Part shown: one piece after another, positions 22,156 through 30,171 of the stretch
Numbering within the stretch: position 1 is the stretch's first letter
Layout of the letters: each line of letters begins with the position of its first letter
NCBI GenBank assembly: GCA_907163375.1
Contig: CAJQUW010008625.1
Span: 1 to 64,000, forward strand
Origin: Prostheceraeus crozeri
Lineage: Eukaryota > Platyhelminthes > Polycladida > Euryleptidae
Direction of reading: 5' to 3'
DNA: 64,000 nt
Position numbers and translations under genes: made by a program
Notes under the pieces: model-generated
The model's database searches: none
The model's input: the letters and a program-made list of their open reading frames with translations, nothing else
Told to the model about the DNA's origin: nothing

Positions 22156-23411
22156 TTAATCAAAAGATAATTTAAATTTATTTTCACTAACTATTGATTC
22201 TTCATCATCATCATAAATTGATTCTTCATCATCATAAATTGATTCTTCATCATCATCATAAACTACACTTTTTGGGATAGGATACCATTCTCTTATTGGA
22301 ATATCTAACTCTAAATTACATCTTTTATCTGATAATAATATAATAGAGAAAAATATTGGTCTTTGATCTCTTTTGGAAAATTTAATAACACCACCATAAT
22401 CTGAATCACTTTTAGTTTTTATTAAAGATGATAAAATTTTAAATTGATTAGATGTAAATCCTAATTTAAATTTTGTAGACCCGACACATAGTTGTCTAAC
22501 AGTATCTTCAACTATACCATCATTATTATTTTCAATTGTAAGAAAATGAAATTTAGATAAATTTTTATAATTACTAATATTTTTATAATCTTTTTTACCA
22601 TTTACACCATTTTCAGATGTTACAGAATCATCATTATTATCATAAGATTCTCTAAGATCGGGCAAAGCCCTAGAACCTTCAGTTCGTTTATTATGAATAT
22701 GATTATGGTCATTGTTAATAGTATAAGGTGTAGACCACATATAAATTTTCTCTTGTTGAGCTAAACCATTATATAAGATTTTAATAAATTAATATTGAAG
22801 TTGGAATATAATCCTATATACGTATCATCATCATATCTTTGGGGCATTTCTAATGTTTCTTGTTTATAAATTGTGTCTCTATAATAAACTTGACATAATA
22901 ATTCTTCATTATGTTTTTTACTCTCTATGTGAATGTTATATTGATTTTGATCGTCAACAAATAATCTAATTTTTTCTTTCGAAAAAGATTTTAATTTTTT
23001 AACTAATTCTTTAATATTGATATAATTAATAATTTTAGTTTCTATCCAATCAGTATTACTAATTGGTAACACTGCTCTAATAAATCCATAAACATTATTA
23101 TGACCTATTATAACCATATTTTCTTTATTTAATTCAACATAAGCTACATCATTATATTTACTTACAATCTCCATAAATTTAATAAATGGATCCCCCGGAA
23201 ATAAACAATAATTAGTTTCTATAGAAGGTAAACCTTTAGTCTGTTCTCTAAATATTTCGGCTTGTAATTGAAATAAAATATTAACATCTATACATGGATT
23301 ATTATTATTATTATTATCAAAACATTTATTTTCAAATCCCGTTGATCTCGTCGAATAAGAAGAACAGGATGATGCGGGCGAATATAATTTTTTTAAATTT
23401 GGATTTTCCAT
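22156..23411 (-). CDS. possible sliding-clamp-like protein, frameshifted
   Basis: Two minus-strand frames, 23411-22761 and 22740-22156, meet with a one-base offset at an AAAA run near 22770. The second frame is open upstream of its first ATG into the overlap, so they are probably one gene of about 415 residues. The first part has alternating strand/helix segments (FIKFMEIVSKYNDVAYVEL, then VYGFIRAVLPISNTDWIETK). The second has KFKLGFTSNQFKILSSL, then GGVIKFSKRDQRPIFFSIIL, which recalls the C-terminal clamp domain of PCNA/Rad9-type proteins. The tail is an acidic repeat (DDDEESIYDDEES). The similarity is judged by eye only. Its place beside PolB in the same orientation fits a replication role. 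Confidence 0.45.
22660..22686. repeat. mini-palindrome family copy inside the clamp-like gene
   Basis: GGGC-AAA-GCCC, then TAGAACCTTCAGTTCG. Encodes RTEGSRALP on the minus strand, close to the peptide from the copy at 21688-21710. Confidence 0.85.
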
Positions 23412-23543
23412 TTTTTTATTTTTATTAGAAAAAATTTTATTTTTTATTTTTATTAGAAAAAATTTTATTTTTTACTTTTATTAGAAAAAATTTTATTTTT
23501 TTATTGTTATTAGAAAAAATTTTATTTTTTTATTGTTTTAAAA
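23412..23543. promoter_or_regulatory. divergent intergenic region with tandem repeats
   Basis: Four to five imperfect copies of TTTTTATTAGAAAAAATTTTA fill the 132 bases between the minus-strand clamp-like gene and the plus-strand fibre-like gene. Both starts read from it, so it probably holds two divergent promoters. No exact box can be assigned. Confidence 0.5.
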
Positions 23544-24427
23544 ATGATGTTACCAAATGTTGGTGGAGGTGCATATATCCCGAATAATCGTGAATTAGAA
23601 AGAGATAGAAAATTATATCATGAAAACTGGAGACGTTTTATCTGGACCATTGCATCTTTCTATTCTTCCGCAACAAAATACAGAGTTAACAAATAAACAA
23701 TATGTTGATACACAAATCAATGATTTAAAGGAAAAATATATAAACGATGTTTTGGTTCCACTGATGAATGAATTAAAGTTGCTAAAACTTAATGACAAAT
23801 CATTAAACGAAAAATTATTAAAACTTGATAAAAAGGATAGAGAGCTAGAAGCAGATATAGCAAAACTTTTTAAAAAGATTTCTGAACAATCAAAAATTTT
23901 AATATTACTTTCTATAAATTTAAAATCTGCAGTCATTAAAAATAAACATCAGATAAAAATGTTAAAAGAACAATTAGAAGATGAAATAGAAAAACTACCT
24001 GAAAGAATTAAAAAAAATTTAAAGCAGTTACAAACTACATTCCAAAAAAGTGTTGATGAATTAAGTTCTAAAATTACTCAACAAATGAAAAAGATGAATA
24101 GAATAATAAATGAAGTAAACTCACTTAATGAAAAAGTTGATAAAATGAAAAATCTGAAAATCAATTTAGAAAATGAATTAAAGAAAAATTTACAAGAAAA
24201 CTAAAGAAAATAAAGAACAGTTAGATTCTGTTAAAAGACAATTAGATGTTCTTAAAATTAAGTTAAATGCACTTAAAACGGCGTTGAAGATGAATCAGGT
24301 GAAAATGCAAGTTAATAGAAAAGAAATTAAAGTACATCACACGCTGCTTGACGCAATAGATAAAGTGCAACAGGCAATTAATAAAGTTATCTCGAAGTTG
24401 TTGTCCATTCACAAACGTAAATCTTGA
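23544..24427 (+). CDS. fibre-like coiled-coil protein, two frame offsets
   Basis: Begins at an ATG in the TTTTAAAAATG context (MMLPNVGGGAYIPNNRELE), changes frame near 23621-23625, runs open to 24204, changes frame again near 24197, and ends at TGA 24425-24427; about 290 residues in all. The middle starts TGDVLSGPLHL and NTELTNKQYVD, closely resembling the G-D-x-(M/L)-(T/S)-G-P-L...KxYVD repeat of phage tail fibres. The rest is a long Leu/Lys/Glu heptad coiled coil. Both offsets are +1 and both occur at the same heptamer GAAAACT. A trimeric attachment fibre is plausible but not shown; there is no obvious globular knob. Confidence 0.55.
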
Positions 24428-24441
24428 TCGACGAAGTCTTG

Positions 24442-24485
24442 GGTTTCTAACCTATCGGAGCGAAGCTCCTCGAGGCTTTAGCCGA
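24442..24485. repeat. mini-palindromes after the fibre-like gene
   Basis: GGTT-TCT-AACC (24442-24452), then the 31-bp unit TCGGAGCGAAGCTCC...GGCTTTAGCCGA (24455-24485), nearly identical to 20477-20506. Here they sit in the intergenic space and could also end transcripts. Confidence 0.85.
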
Positions 24486-24526
24486 ACGTAGATATTTTTC
24501 CCAAAAGTCAAATTTAATCCTAAAAA

Positions 24527-25087
24527 ATGCCTATAATTTATAAACACAATCTTAAACATTTTGCATCAAATAATAAGATTGCTCATGAACCATCTCAGAA
24601 ACCTGTGTACCATTATGATAGTGTAGAAACTGTCGGAACACAAAAGTTCCTAGGCACCGCAGGTGCCGTTCACACGGAAGGAGCTGGGATCTTCTCTGGT
24701 ATTGGTAGTATCGTTAACTTAATTAAAAATAATAAAGATTTGATTACATCTGCTGCAAAAGGAGCAGCTGCTATAGGTAGTACAGCTAGTGCAATATCAA
24801 ATGCTGTCAAGTCTCAAAACGAATTAAAACAACTAGAAGCTATTCGTAAACTTAGGAATGATTCTGAAGAACTAAAAAATTTAAAAAAACTTTCAGAGGA
24901 AACAAAAAACAAAATTGCTAACATAGCTGTTGGGGAAACCTTGAGGAGCGGAGCTCCGTCTAATAGTAAACATAATGAAAATAAAAATAATAAAAAAACA
25001 ATTGAAGAAATAAGAGGAAATGGCGTGAGTAGCAACCTTCGGTTTAACCAGCAAAGCTGTAGCGGAGCTGGTCTAGCAAAATTCTAA
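24527..25087 (+). CDS. small virion protein with amphipathic membrane-active-type segment
   Basis: A complete 186-residue frame preceding the major capsid gene. After a basic N-terminus it has a Gly/Ala-rich segment, GAGIFSGIGSIVNLIKNN then SAAKGAAAIGSTASAISNAV, of the kind seen in adenovirus protein VI-like and related minor virion proteins. A Lys/Glu coiled coil follows. The C-terminal 60 residues look partly built from GC-rich palindrome inserts (24945-24957, 25034-25044, 25047-25072), giving LRSGAPSN and NQQSCSGAGL. Another insert (24653-24667) encodes LGTAGAV. A capsid-interior, membrane-disrupting role is inferred from composition and position. Confidence 0.55.
   Translation: MPIIYKHNLKHFASNNKIAHEPSQKPVYHYDSVETVGTQKFLGTAGAVHTEGAGIFSGIGSIVNLIKNNKDLITSAAKGAAAIGSTASAISNAVKSQNELKQLEAIRKLRNDSEELKNLKKLSEETKNKIANIAVGETLRSGAPSNSKHNENKNNKKTIEEIRGNGVSSNLRFNQQSCSGAGLAKF
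24653..24667. repeat. mini-palindrome in the pVI-like gene
   Basis: GGCACC-GCA-GGTGCC, six-base perfect arms with a three-base loop, in frame. Confidence 0.8.
24945..25072. repeat. cluster of mini-palindromes at the 3' end of the pVI-like gene
   Basis: GGAGC-GGA-GCTCC (24945-24957), AACC-TTC-GGTT (25034-25044) and ACCAGC...GCTGGT (25047-25072) with an inner AGC-GGA-GCT. All lie in coding sequence. Confidence 0.8.
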
Positions 25088-25213
25088 AATATATTTTTTA
25101 GTAAAATTTTTTTAGTAAAATTTTTTTAGCAAAATTATTTTAGCAAAATTATTTTAGTAAAATTTTTTTCTGTCTGTGAGAAAAAACAAAAAGTCAAATT
25201 ATTTTTTATAAAA
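25088..25213 (+). promoter_or_regulatory. repeat-rich leader of the major capsid gene
   Basis: Five to six imperfect copies of TTTTTTAGTAAAATT precede the ATG, followed by a short unique leader ending TTTATAAAAATG. Similar AT-rich repeat leaders precede other genes of the element. A late-promoter role is inferred. Confidence 0.45.
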
Positions 25214-26548
25214 ATGTCTTCGCTTATCGAAAATAAATTTAGATTAGACGATCCTCCGTTCGTCAGTTATAATCAAAAAAAGAATGACTATATAAGAATT
25301 GCTATGAATCCCGGATCTTCCAGTAGAGTAAATACTGGAGGTGATTTAATTTTTGAAGTTGATAATCAGCAGAGTTATTTATATCTACCTGATTCATTTT
25401 TACACTGTGAATATTCTTTATATAGTGATGCTAATTTTACAACACCATTACCAGATACCGATAATATTGCACTAGAGAATAATTTCTTTCCAAGATTATT
25501 TACACAAATGCGTTTAGATGTTGCAACTCAAAATATAGAAACAATAAGTGATTCTCCAGGTGTAATTGATACAATGCTTAGATTTGTAACAATTGGTGAA
25601 AATAATAAAAAGTATGAAATCGAAGGTTGGTTTCCTGATACTAATGATGGTATAATTGTTGATGATTTAACTCACGCTGGAACAGATGCAGCAGGAATTG
25701 CGAAAGATGTAGAAAATATTGCAAAACATTTAAATAAAACAAATAATGATGCATATAAAGAAAGACGTGAATTTAACAAAAAAAGTAAACAGACAGTAAA
25801 TTGGTCATTGTCTCCATTATTCGGTTATTTAGATTATGATAAAATATCATATCAATTAAAATTTAAATTAATAATTCATCGTACAGCAAATAATGAATTA
25901 ATCTTTTTTGGTAAGACTGGGAAAAAAGCATATTTGAAAATTGATAGACTTGAATGGTGGATTAAGCATATTACTCCTAGTTTAGAGGTTGAAACAGCTA
26001 TTGCAAAAAGATTAAATACTAACAAACCAATTCCAGTAAATTTTCTAAAGCGTACTGCTAGTTCAGTAACTTTTTCCGAACAAAGATTTAACTGGCATTT
26101 TACTAGAACTGCGAATACTCCAAGATATTTATTACTAACATTTCAAAGAAATAATTCTCCAAGTTTTGATAAGAACAACAATATTTTTCATATTAATACA
26201 ATTCGAAGTTTACAAGTTTCATTAAATCAAACCCGATATCCAATTGATCCATTAAGATTCGATGATACCAATAATCAATTTATGGAAGGATATGATTCTT
26301 ATCGAAATCTTTGTATAGAATTTGGAGTTGAAGCACAATTAACTCCTGGAGATTGGAGACATTTATATCCTGTTTTCTGTTTCGATTTAAGTGCACAATC
26401 TGAAGATATTATCAAGACTGGCTGTGATGTAACAATTAATATTGAAAAAAAAGATTCCACAACTTCATTGATGGCTTATGGTTTATTGCTAGAAGATGTA
26501 AAATATTCTATTGAAATTCTTAATGGAAAGATGGTAAGGATAAGTTAA
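25214..26548 (+). CDS. major capsid protein (double jelly-roll, hexon-like)
   Basis: A complete 444-residue frame. The N-terminal PPFVSYNQKKNDYIRIAMNP and the strand FEVDNQQSYLYLPDSFLHCEY match the start of Polinton/adintovirus major capsid proteins, followed by ALENNFFPRLFTQMRLDV, also typical of the group. A second jelly-roll begins around LEWWIKHITPSLEVE, and the C-terminal part has GDWRHLYPVFCFDLSAQSEDI, a well-conserved signature. Length is close to that usual for the family. It would form the pseudo-hexameric shell. No frameshift or stop is present, unlike the replication genes. Confidence 0.88.
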   Translation: MSSLIENKFRLDDPPFVSYNQKKNDYIRIAMNPGSSSRVNTGGDLIFEVDNQQSYLYLPDSFLHCEYSLYSDANFTTPLPDTDNIALENNFFPRLFTQMRLDVATQNIETISDSPGVIDTMLRFVTIGENNKKYEIEGWFPDTNDGIIVDDLTHAGTDAAGIAKDVENIAKHLNKTNNDAYKERREFNKKSKQTVNWSLSPLFGYLDYDKISYQLKFKLIIHRTANNELIFFGKTGKKAYLKIDRLEWWIKHITPSLEVETAIAKRLNTNKPIPVNFLKRTASSVTFSEQRFNWHFTRTANTPRYLLLTFQRNNSPSFDKNNNIFHINTIRSLQVSLNQTRYPIDPLRFDDTNNQFMEGYDSYRNLCIEFGVEAQLTPGDWRHLYPVFCFDLSAQSEDIIKTGCDVTINIEKKDSTTSLMAYGLLLEDVKYSIEILNGKMVRIS

Positions 26549-26750
26549 TTAAAATTTTTTCATAACTAGAATAGATTAAAAATTCTTAACTTAAAATTTT
26601 TTCATAACTAGAATAGATTAAAATTTTTTGGTAACTTAAAATTTTTTAGTAACTTAAAATTTTTTCATAACTAGAATAGATTAAAATTTTGATATCTTAA
26701 AAATTTTTCGTAACTTAAAATTTTCGTAACTTAAAATTTTTTTATTAAAA
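26549..26750 (+). promoter_or_regulatory. tandem-repeat leader between capsid and pX-like gene
   Basis: Repeats of AAAATTTTTTCATAACTAGA and shorter AACTTAAAATTTTTT units fill the 200-base gap. No open frame. Probably transcription-control or spacer DNA for the downstream gene. Confidence 0.5.
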
Positions 26751-27236
26751 ATGTCGCAAGCGAAAAGTAATATTAATAATAAAACTGTTGAATTAAAATT
26801 ACGTAATATTGTTGACAAAAATACCCCTAAAACTATTACGATTAATAAAAAAAAGTATTACATAAGTAAACCAATGATAGAGAATATTCAATTACAAGAA
26901 GAAAAGAATGGCGGGATTCTCCCATTAATTCCACTAATAATAGGTGGCATAGCTGCAGCAGGAAGTGTTGCAGGTGGGACAGCTGGTATTGTCCAAGCAG
27001 TAAATAAAAATAAATCAGAGAAGGCAGCATTAGAAGAACAAAAACGTCATAATAGAGAGTTAGAGAAAGTTGCTAGGGGAGAAGGAATAGTAGATAATTT
27101 TATTAGTAAATTAAAATTAGTTGATGAAGGAAAACGAGTTCTTAAAAATATTCTCCACAATGTTGATGATTTAATTGAAATTAAAGAAACTAAAGATGGT
27201 TCTGGAATATATCTAAGTCCTAGTATGATAAGGTAA
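26751..27236 (+). CDS. small hydrophobic virion protein, pX/Mu-like
   Basis: A complete 161-residue frame directly after the major capsid gene. A basic N-terminus (TITINKKKYYISKPM) leads into a strongly hydrophobic Gly/Ala segment, GGILPLIPLIIGGIAAAGSV, then a charged helix. The 'GG-I-LP-L-I-P-L-I-I-GG' motif is shared with small core or membrane-active proteins of adenoviruses and related Polinton-like viruses. A minor virion component is the best guess. No interruption. Confidence 0.55.
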   Translation: MSQAKSNINNKTVELKLRNIVDKNTPKTITINKKKYYISKPMIENIQLQEEKNGGILPLIPLIIGGIAAAGSVAGGTAGIVQAVNKNKSEKAALEEQKRHNRELEKVARGEGIVDNFISKLKLVDEGKRVLKNILHNVDDLIEIKETKDGSGIYLSPSMIR

Positions 27237-27244
27237 TAACCTCA

Positions 27245-27257
27245 GAACCTTTGGTTC
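27245..27257. repeat. mini-palindrome after the pX-like gene
   Basis: GAACC-TTT-GGTTC, just beyond the stop codon. Could act as a 3' hairpin. Confidence 0.7.
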
Positions 27258-27314
27258 TTTTCGGTAAAACAATTATTTTATTTTATCTTTTAAATTTTTT
27301 TTTTATCTTTTAAA

Positions 27315-28697
27315 ATGAATTCTAAAAATTCCGAAAATTTAATTAAATTAAAAATTTCTAATTTAGATTTATTGAATTATCTATTAAACAAAAATAAAAA
27401 CTTAAATTGTAAAATTTATGAAGGTAACGACGACAAACAAAGTTTGGCTACTACCTACGGTGGTGACATACAAAAAACATTAGAAAACTTTCCTGGATTT
27501 ATTTGGAGTAAATATTCGAAAGAAAAACATCTTCCTGGTCATTCATATACCGGTCCAGGAACTCGATTAGATATAAGACTAGATGAGAATAATAATCCGA
27601 AACCAGGTGAAGAACCGATAAATAGAGTAGATGCCGCAGCTTACAGGCATGATTTAGCTTATCGAAATCATGATCTAAGTTCTCGACATGCAGCTGATAA
27701 GAAGATGATTCAAGAATTAGATAGTATTCAAAATCCTACATTTAGAGAAAAAATTGAAAGAATGTTTGTTAAGAAAGCTTTACAAGCTAAAATATTATTC
27801 GGTCAGGGTTTAAATGAAACGACAGCAAAGCTGTCTGAGAGCAACGCTCGAACTAATAACTCTGAGAGCAACGCTCGAACTAATAACTCTGAGAGCAACG
27901 CTCGAACCTACGCGTCTGAAATTCATAAAGAATACAGAAGGCCTAAATATTTATTGAAAGTAAAAGTATTTAATAAAGATGATATTTGGAGTGCTGATCT
28001 TATTCATATGCCGAATGAAAGGGACTACAAATACGCATTGACCGTTATAGATTTATATACACGATACGCTTGGGTAAAGCCTTTAAAAAATAAAAGTGGT
28101 CTTTCAGTTAAATATGCGTTTGAAGAAATCTTTAAAGAAAGTAAGAGAAAGCCAAAAAAATTGTTTGTTGATAAAGGGTCGGAATTTTATAACCGAAACG
28201 TTCAGCCACTATTTGAAACTGTTTATTCAACTGAAAATGAAGGGAAGGCTGTAGTGATAGAAAGATTCAATCGGACGTTAAAAAATAAATTATTCAAGAA
28301 ATTTACTGAGCAAAGAAATCAGAAATGGTTGAAGATATTACCAGGAATTGTAGAAGAGTACAATAATAAAGTTCATTCTGGTATTGAAGAAACTCCAAAG
28401 AATGCTTCTGACGACCCTGATTTAATACGAAAGAAAATATTCGAGAATAATAATTTGAATGAGAGTAATCCGAATTTGCAGAAACTTAAGCCGAAATTTA
28501 AAATTGGAGATAGAGTTAGAATATTTAAATATAAGAATAAATTTGAAAAAGGCTTTGTTGGTTATTGGACTAAAGAAATATTTGAAGTTTGCAAAATAAA
28601 TCAAAGTTATCCGATTACTTATGAAATTAAAGATTTAGATAATGAGGATATCAGAGGCCGTTTTTATCAAAATGAATTACAGAAAACAGAGCTTTAA
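27315..28697 (+). CDS. phospholipase A2 - retroviral-type integrase fusion
   Basis: A 460-residue frame. Residues 70-135 are a parvovirus-type phospholipase A2: calcium-loop YTGPG (78-82) and VDAAAYRHDLAY with the His112-Asp113 catalytic pair. A linker follows (residues 169-200) made of a palindrome-derived codon run and three copies of the 9-residue unit SESNARTNN. Residues 221-390 are a DDE integrase core: Asp228 in IWSADLI, Asp286 in FVDKGSEF, Glu316 in VIERFNRTLKN, then an SH3-like tail (FKIGDRVRIF). The second Asp and the Glu are 29 residues apart instead of the usual 35, so a short loop is missing. No N-terminal HHCC finger is evident. The integrase explains the 6-bp target duplication; the lipase would breach endosomal membranes during entry. 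Confidence 0.88.
   Translation: MNSKNSENLIKLKISNLDLLNYLLNKNKNLNCKIYEGNDDKQSLATTYGGDIQKTLENFPGFIWSKYSKEKHLPGHSYTGPGTRLDIRLDENNNPKPGEEPINRVDAAAYRHDLAYRNHDLSSRHAADKKMIQELDSIQNPTFREKIERMFVKKALQAKILFGQGLNETTAKLSESNARTNNSESNARTNNSESNARTYASEIHKEYRRPKYLLKVKVFNKDDIWSADLIHMPNERDYKYALTVIDLYTRYAWVKPLKNKSGLSVKYAFEEIFKESKRKPKKLFVDKGSEFYNRNVQPLFETVYSTENEGKAVVIERFNRTLKNKLFKKFTEQRNQKWLKILPGIVEEYNNKVHSGIEETPKNASDDPDLIRKKIFENNNLNESNPNLQKLKPKFKIGDRVRIFKYKNKFEKGFVGYWTKEIFEVCKINQSYPITYEIKDLDNEDIRGRFYQNELQKTEL
27821..27915. repeat. 27-bp tandem repeat built on a mini-palindrome
   Basis: GACAGC-AAA-GCTGTC (27821-27835), then three units each containing GAGC-AAC-GCTC (27839-27849, 27866-27876, 27893-27903) at an exact 27-base period. 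In frame as SESNARTNN repeats joining the lipase and integrase domains. Confidence 0.92.
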
Positions 28698-28731
28698 CCT
28701 TTAGGTGGCGCTTTAGCTAGCTTCGCTTGAG

Positions 28732-29220
28732 TTATAGATTGTTTAACTCTAACATAATATCTAGAAATGGTACTCCTTTTTGTAATTTGTACAAAACGTA
28801 TAAACATAATTGTCCACAATAGGTAGTGCCTGGTTTTTGAATTTGAAATGTATTGTATGTTCCCGTTCCAAGTAATTCTTTTACTTCATTTGTAGGGGGC
28901 AAACCGTATGAATCGAACCAATAGTTCTCAGCCTCCGGGCGATCAAAATAATAGTTCTGCTGATGATTTTTAACGCCTGCTGACCAATGTACACCTTTTT
29001 CATTTGACGTATGAAGATTTGTTATGAAATTTACAGTTATTGATGGAACTTTGTTCCGGGAACTGAAGGTTCCTGTTGGCCTATTTTTTAGGAATTGTAA
29101 TTCATCCCTCATCAATATGTGAAAATTCTTTATTCCTAATCGATTAGCGATTTTCTTTAGGTCGAAATTCGTTGTCGTTTGTGTTCCATATAATTTCAAA
29201 AACTCATTTATGTTGCTCAT
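28732..29220 (-). CDS. adenovirus-type cysteine protease (adenain-like, C5)
   Basis: A complete 162-residue frame convergent with the integrase, 34 bases away. The catalytic layout is His78 in GVHWSAG, Asp103 in YWFDSYGLPP and Cys135 in TTYCGQLCLYVLY, in the order and spacing of adenain. The N-terminus (INEFLKLYG, then GIKNFHILMRDEL) is the usual start of the Polinton/adintovirus protease. It would mature virion proteins. A mini-palindrome pair (GGAAC-TTT-GTTCC at 29045-29057 and a neighbouring GGAAC...GTTCC) is in frame near residue 55. Confidence 0.9.
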   Translation of the reverse strand: MSNINEFLKLYGTQTTTNFDLKKIANRLGIKNFHILMRDELQFLKNRPTGTFSSRNKVPSITVNFITNLHTSNEKGVHWSAGVKNHQQNYYFDRPEAENYWFDSYGLPPTNEVKELLGTGTYNTFQIQKPGTTYCGQLCLYVLYKLQKGVPFLDIMLELNNL

Positions 29221-29257
29221 TTTATAATAAAAAAAATTTCTTATGGGACCCCTAGAA

Positions 29258-29440
29258 GTCAGAGGGGGGGTATTGATTTAAAACTGGTCTCTAATGATGT
29301 CTTTCTTTACTACTTAGTCAGAAGGGGTATTGATTTAAAACATTTTTATAATGATGACTTTCCTTACTACTTAGTCAGAAGGGGGGGTATTGATTTAAAA
29401 CTGGTCTCTAATGATGTCTTTCTTTACTACTTATTCAATT
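29258..29440. repeat. about 58-bp tandem repeat downstream of the protease start
   Basis: Three units beginning at about 29258, 29317 and 29374, each GTCAGA(A)GG-G-run-TATTGATTTAAAA followed by TAATGATG(T/A)CTTT. Units 1 and 3 are almost identical apart from the G-run length. It lies just upstream of the minus-strand protease gene, so it may carry its control region. Confidence 0.85.
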
Positions 29441-29530
29441 TTGAAATGATTTAATTTAATCTAAATTTAAACGTTACATTGTTGCATTGCATTAGTAGAG
29501 TAAATGTTTCGCACATATTTTATCAATAGT

Positions 29531-29653
29531 AATTCATTACTCATCAATATGTGAAAATTCTTTATTCCCAATTGCTTAGCAAACTCATTTAAATCGAAAT
29601 TTAATGTGGTTTTGTTTGCCGTATATTTTTAGAATGTCTCTAATGTTTCTCAT
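29531..29653 (-). pseudogene. degenerate duplicate of the protease N-terminus
   Basis: Reading from an ATG at 29653 on the minus strand, the sequence parallels the first 40 codons of the intact protease: a KIYG segment, then a frameshift, then FDLNEFAKQLGIKNFHILM. Only this N-terminal piece is present; the catalytic part is missing. A partial tandem duplication within the element is the simplest reading. Confidence 0.75.
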
Positions 29654-30171
29654 TTTAAATGGAATAAAATCTATTTCAGAACTTTCTCAAAAGAATTAGC
29701 GTGTAGCAGCTGCTAAAATTGTTTCAGCTGATAGGGGTGAAGGAAATCACAGACAATAGCGCATAATGCGAGTTGTGAAATCTCATTCACACTATGAGAA
29801 CAAAAGAACAAATACAATCTAAACACAATAGACATATGAGAGAGAAGAGAAATGAATGAGCATTTCTCTTCATTTTGGGTTTCCATAACAATCATTCATG
29901 CGACATTGCTTTGAATGGAAAAATACACCAACTGTCGCGCCGATGTCAGAAAGTTTGTCGATAAAGCTGTCGACATGGTTCGATAGTTGGTGTATTTTTC
30001 CATTAGCGTTCAAGGTCATTCTATTAAAAGCATATGGGAATTATTCTCATTGAAGACAAGCAATTGTTTTAAATAATGCATGTCATTGTGAATACAATAT
30101 TCCTGTAACAGACAGGAACGAGAGAGAGAAAGAAAGAAAGAAGACACGCTGCTCCGTAAAAGTTTAATTGA
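29654..30171. other. non-coding right arm with a foldback insertion
   Basis: No viral gene is seen between the protease fragment and the right terminal repeat. The segment holds a foldback unit (29914-30004) and an AGAGAGAGAAAGAAAG tract at about 30120-30140. Base composition is nearer to the host flanks, suggesting host or transposon DNA acquired by the element. Confidence 0.5.
29914..30004. mobile_element. foldback/MITE-like insertion
   Basis: The 20-base arms AATGGAAAAATACACCAACT (29914-29933) and its reverse complement (29985-30004) are perfect. A second inner pair around GTCGA/TCGAC lies between them. No coding capacity. Confidence 0.75.

Noticed and set aside
24455-24485. Hairpin as a simple transcription terminator
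   Set aside because: A near-identical copy lies inside PolB coding sequence, so it is better seen as a dispersed palindrome, whatever secondary effect it has.
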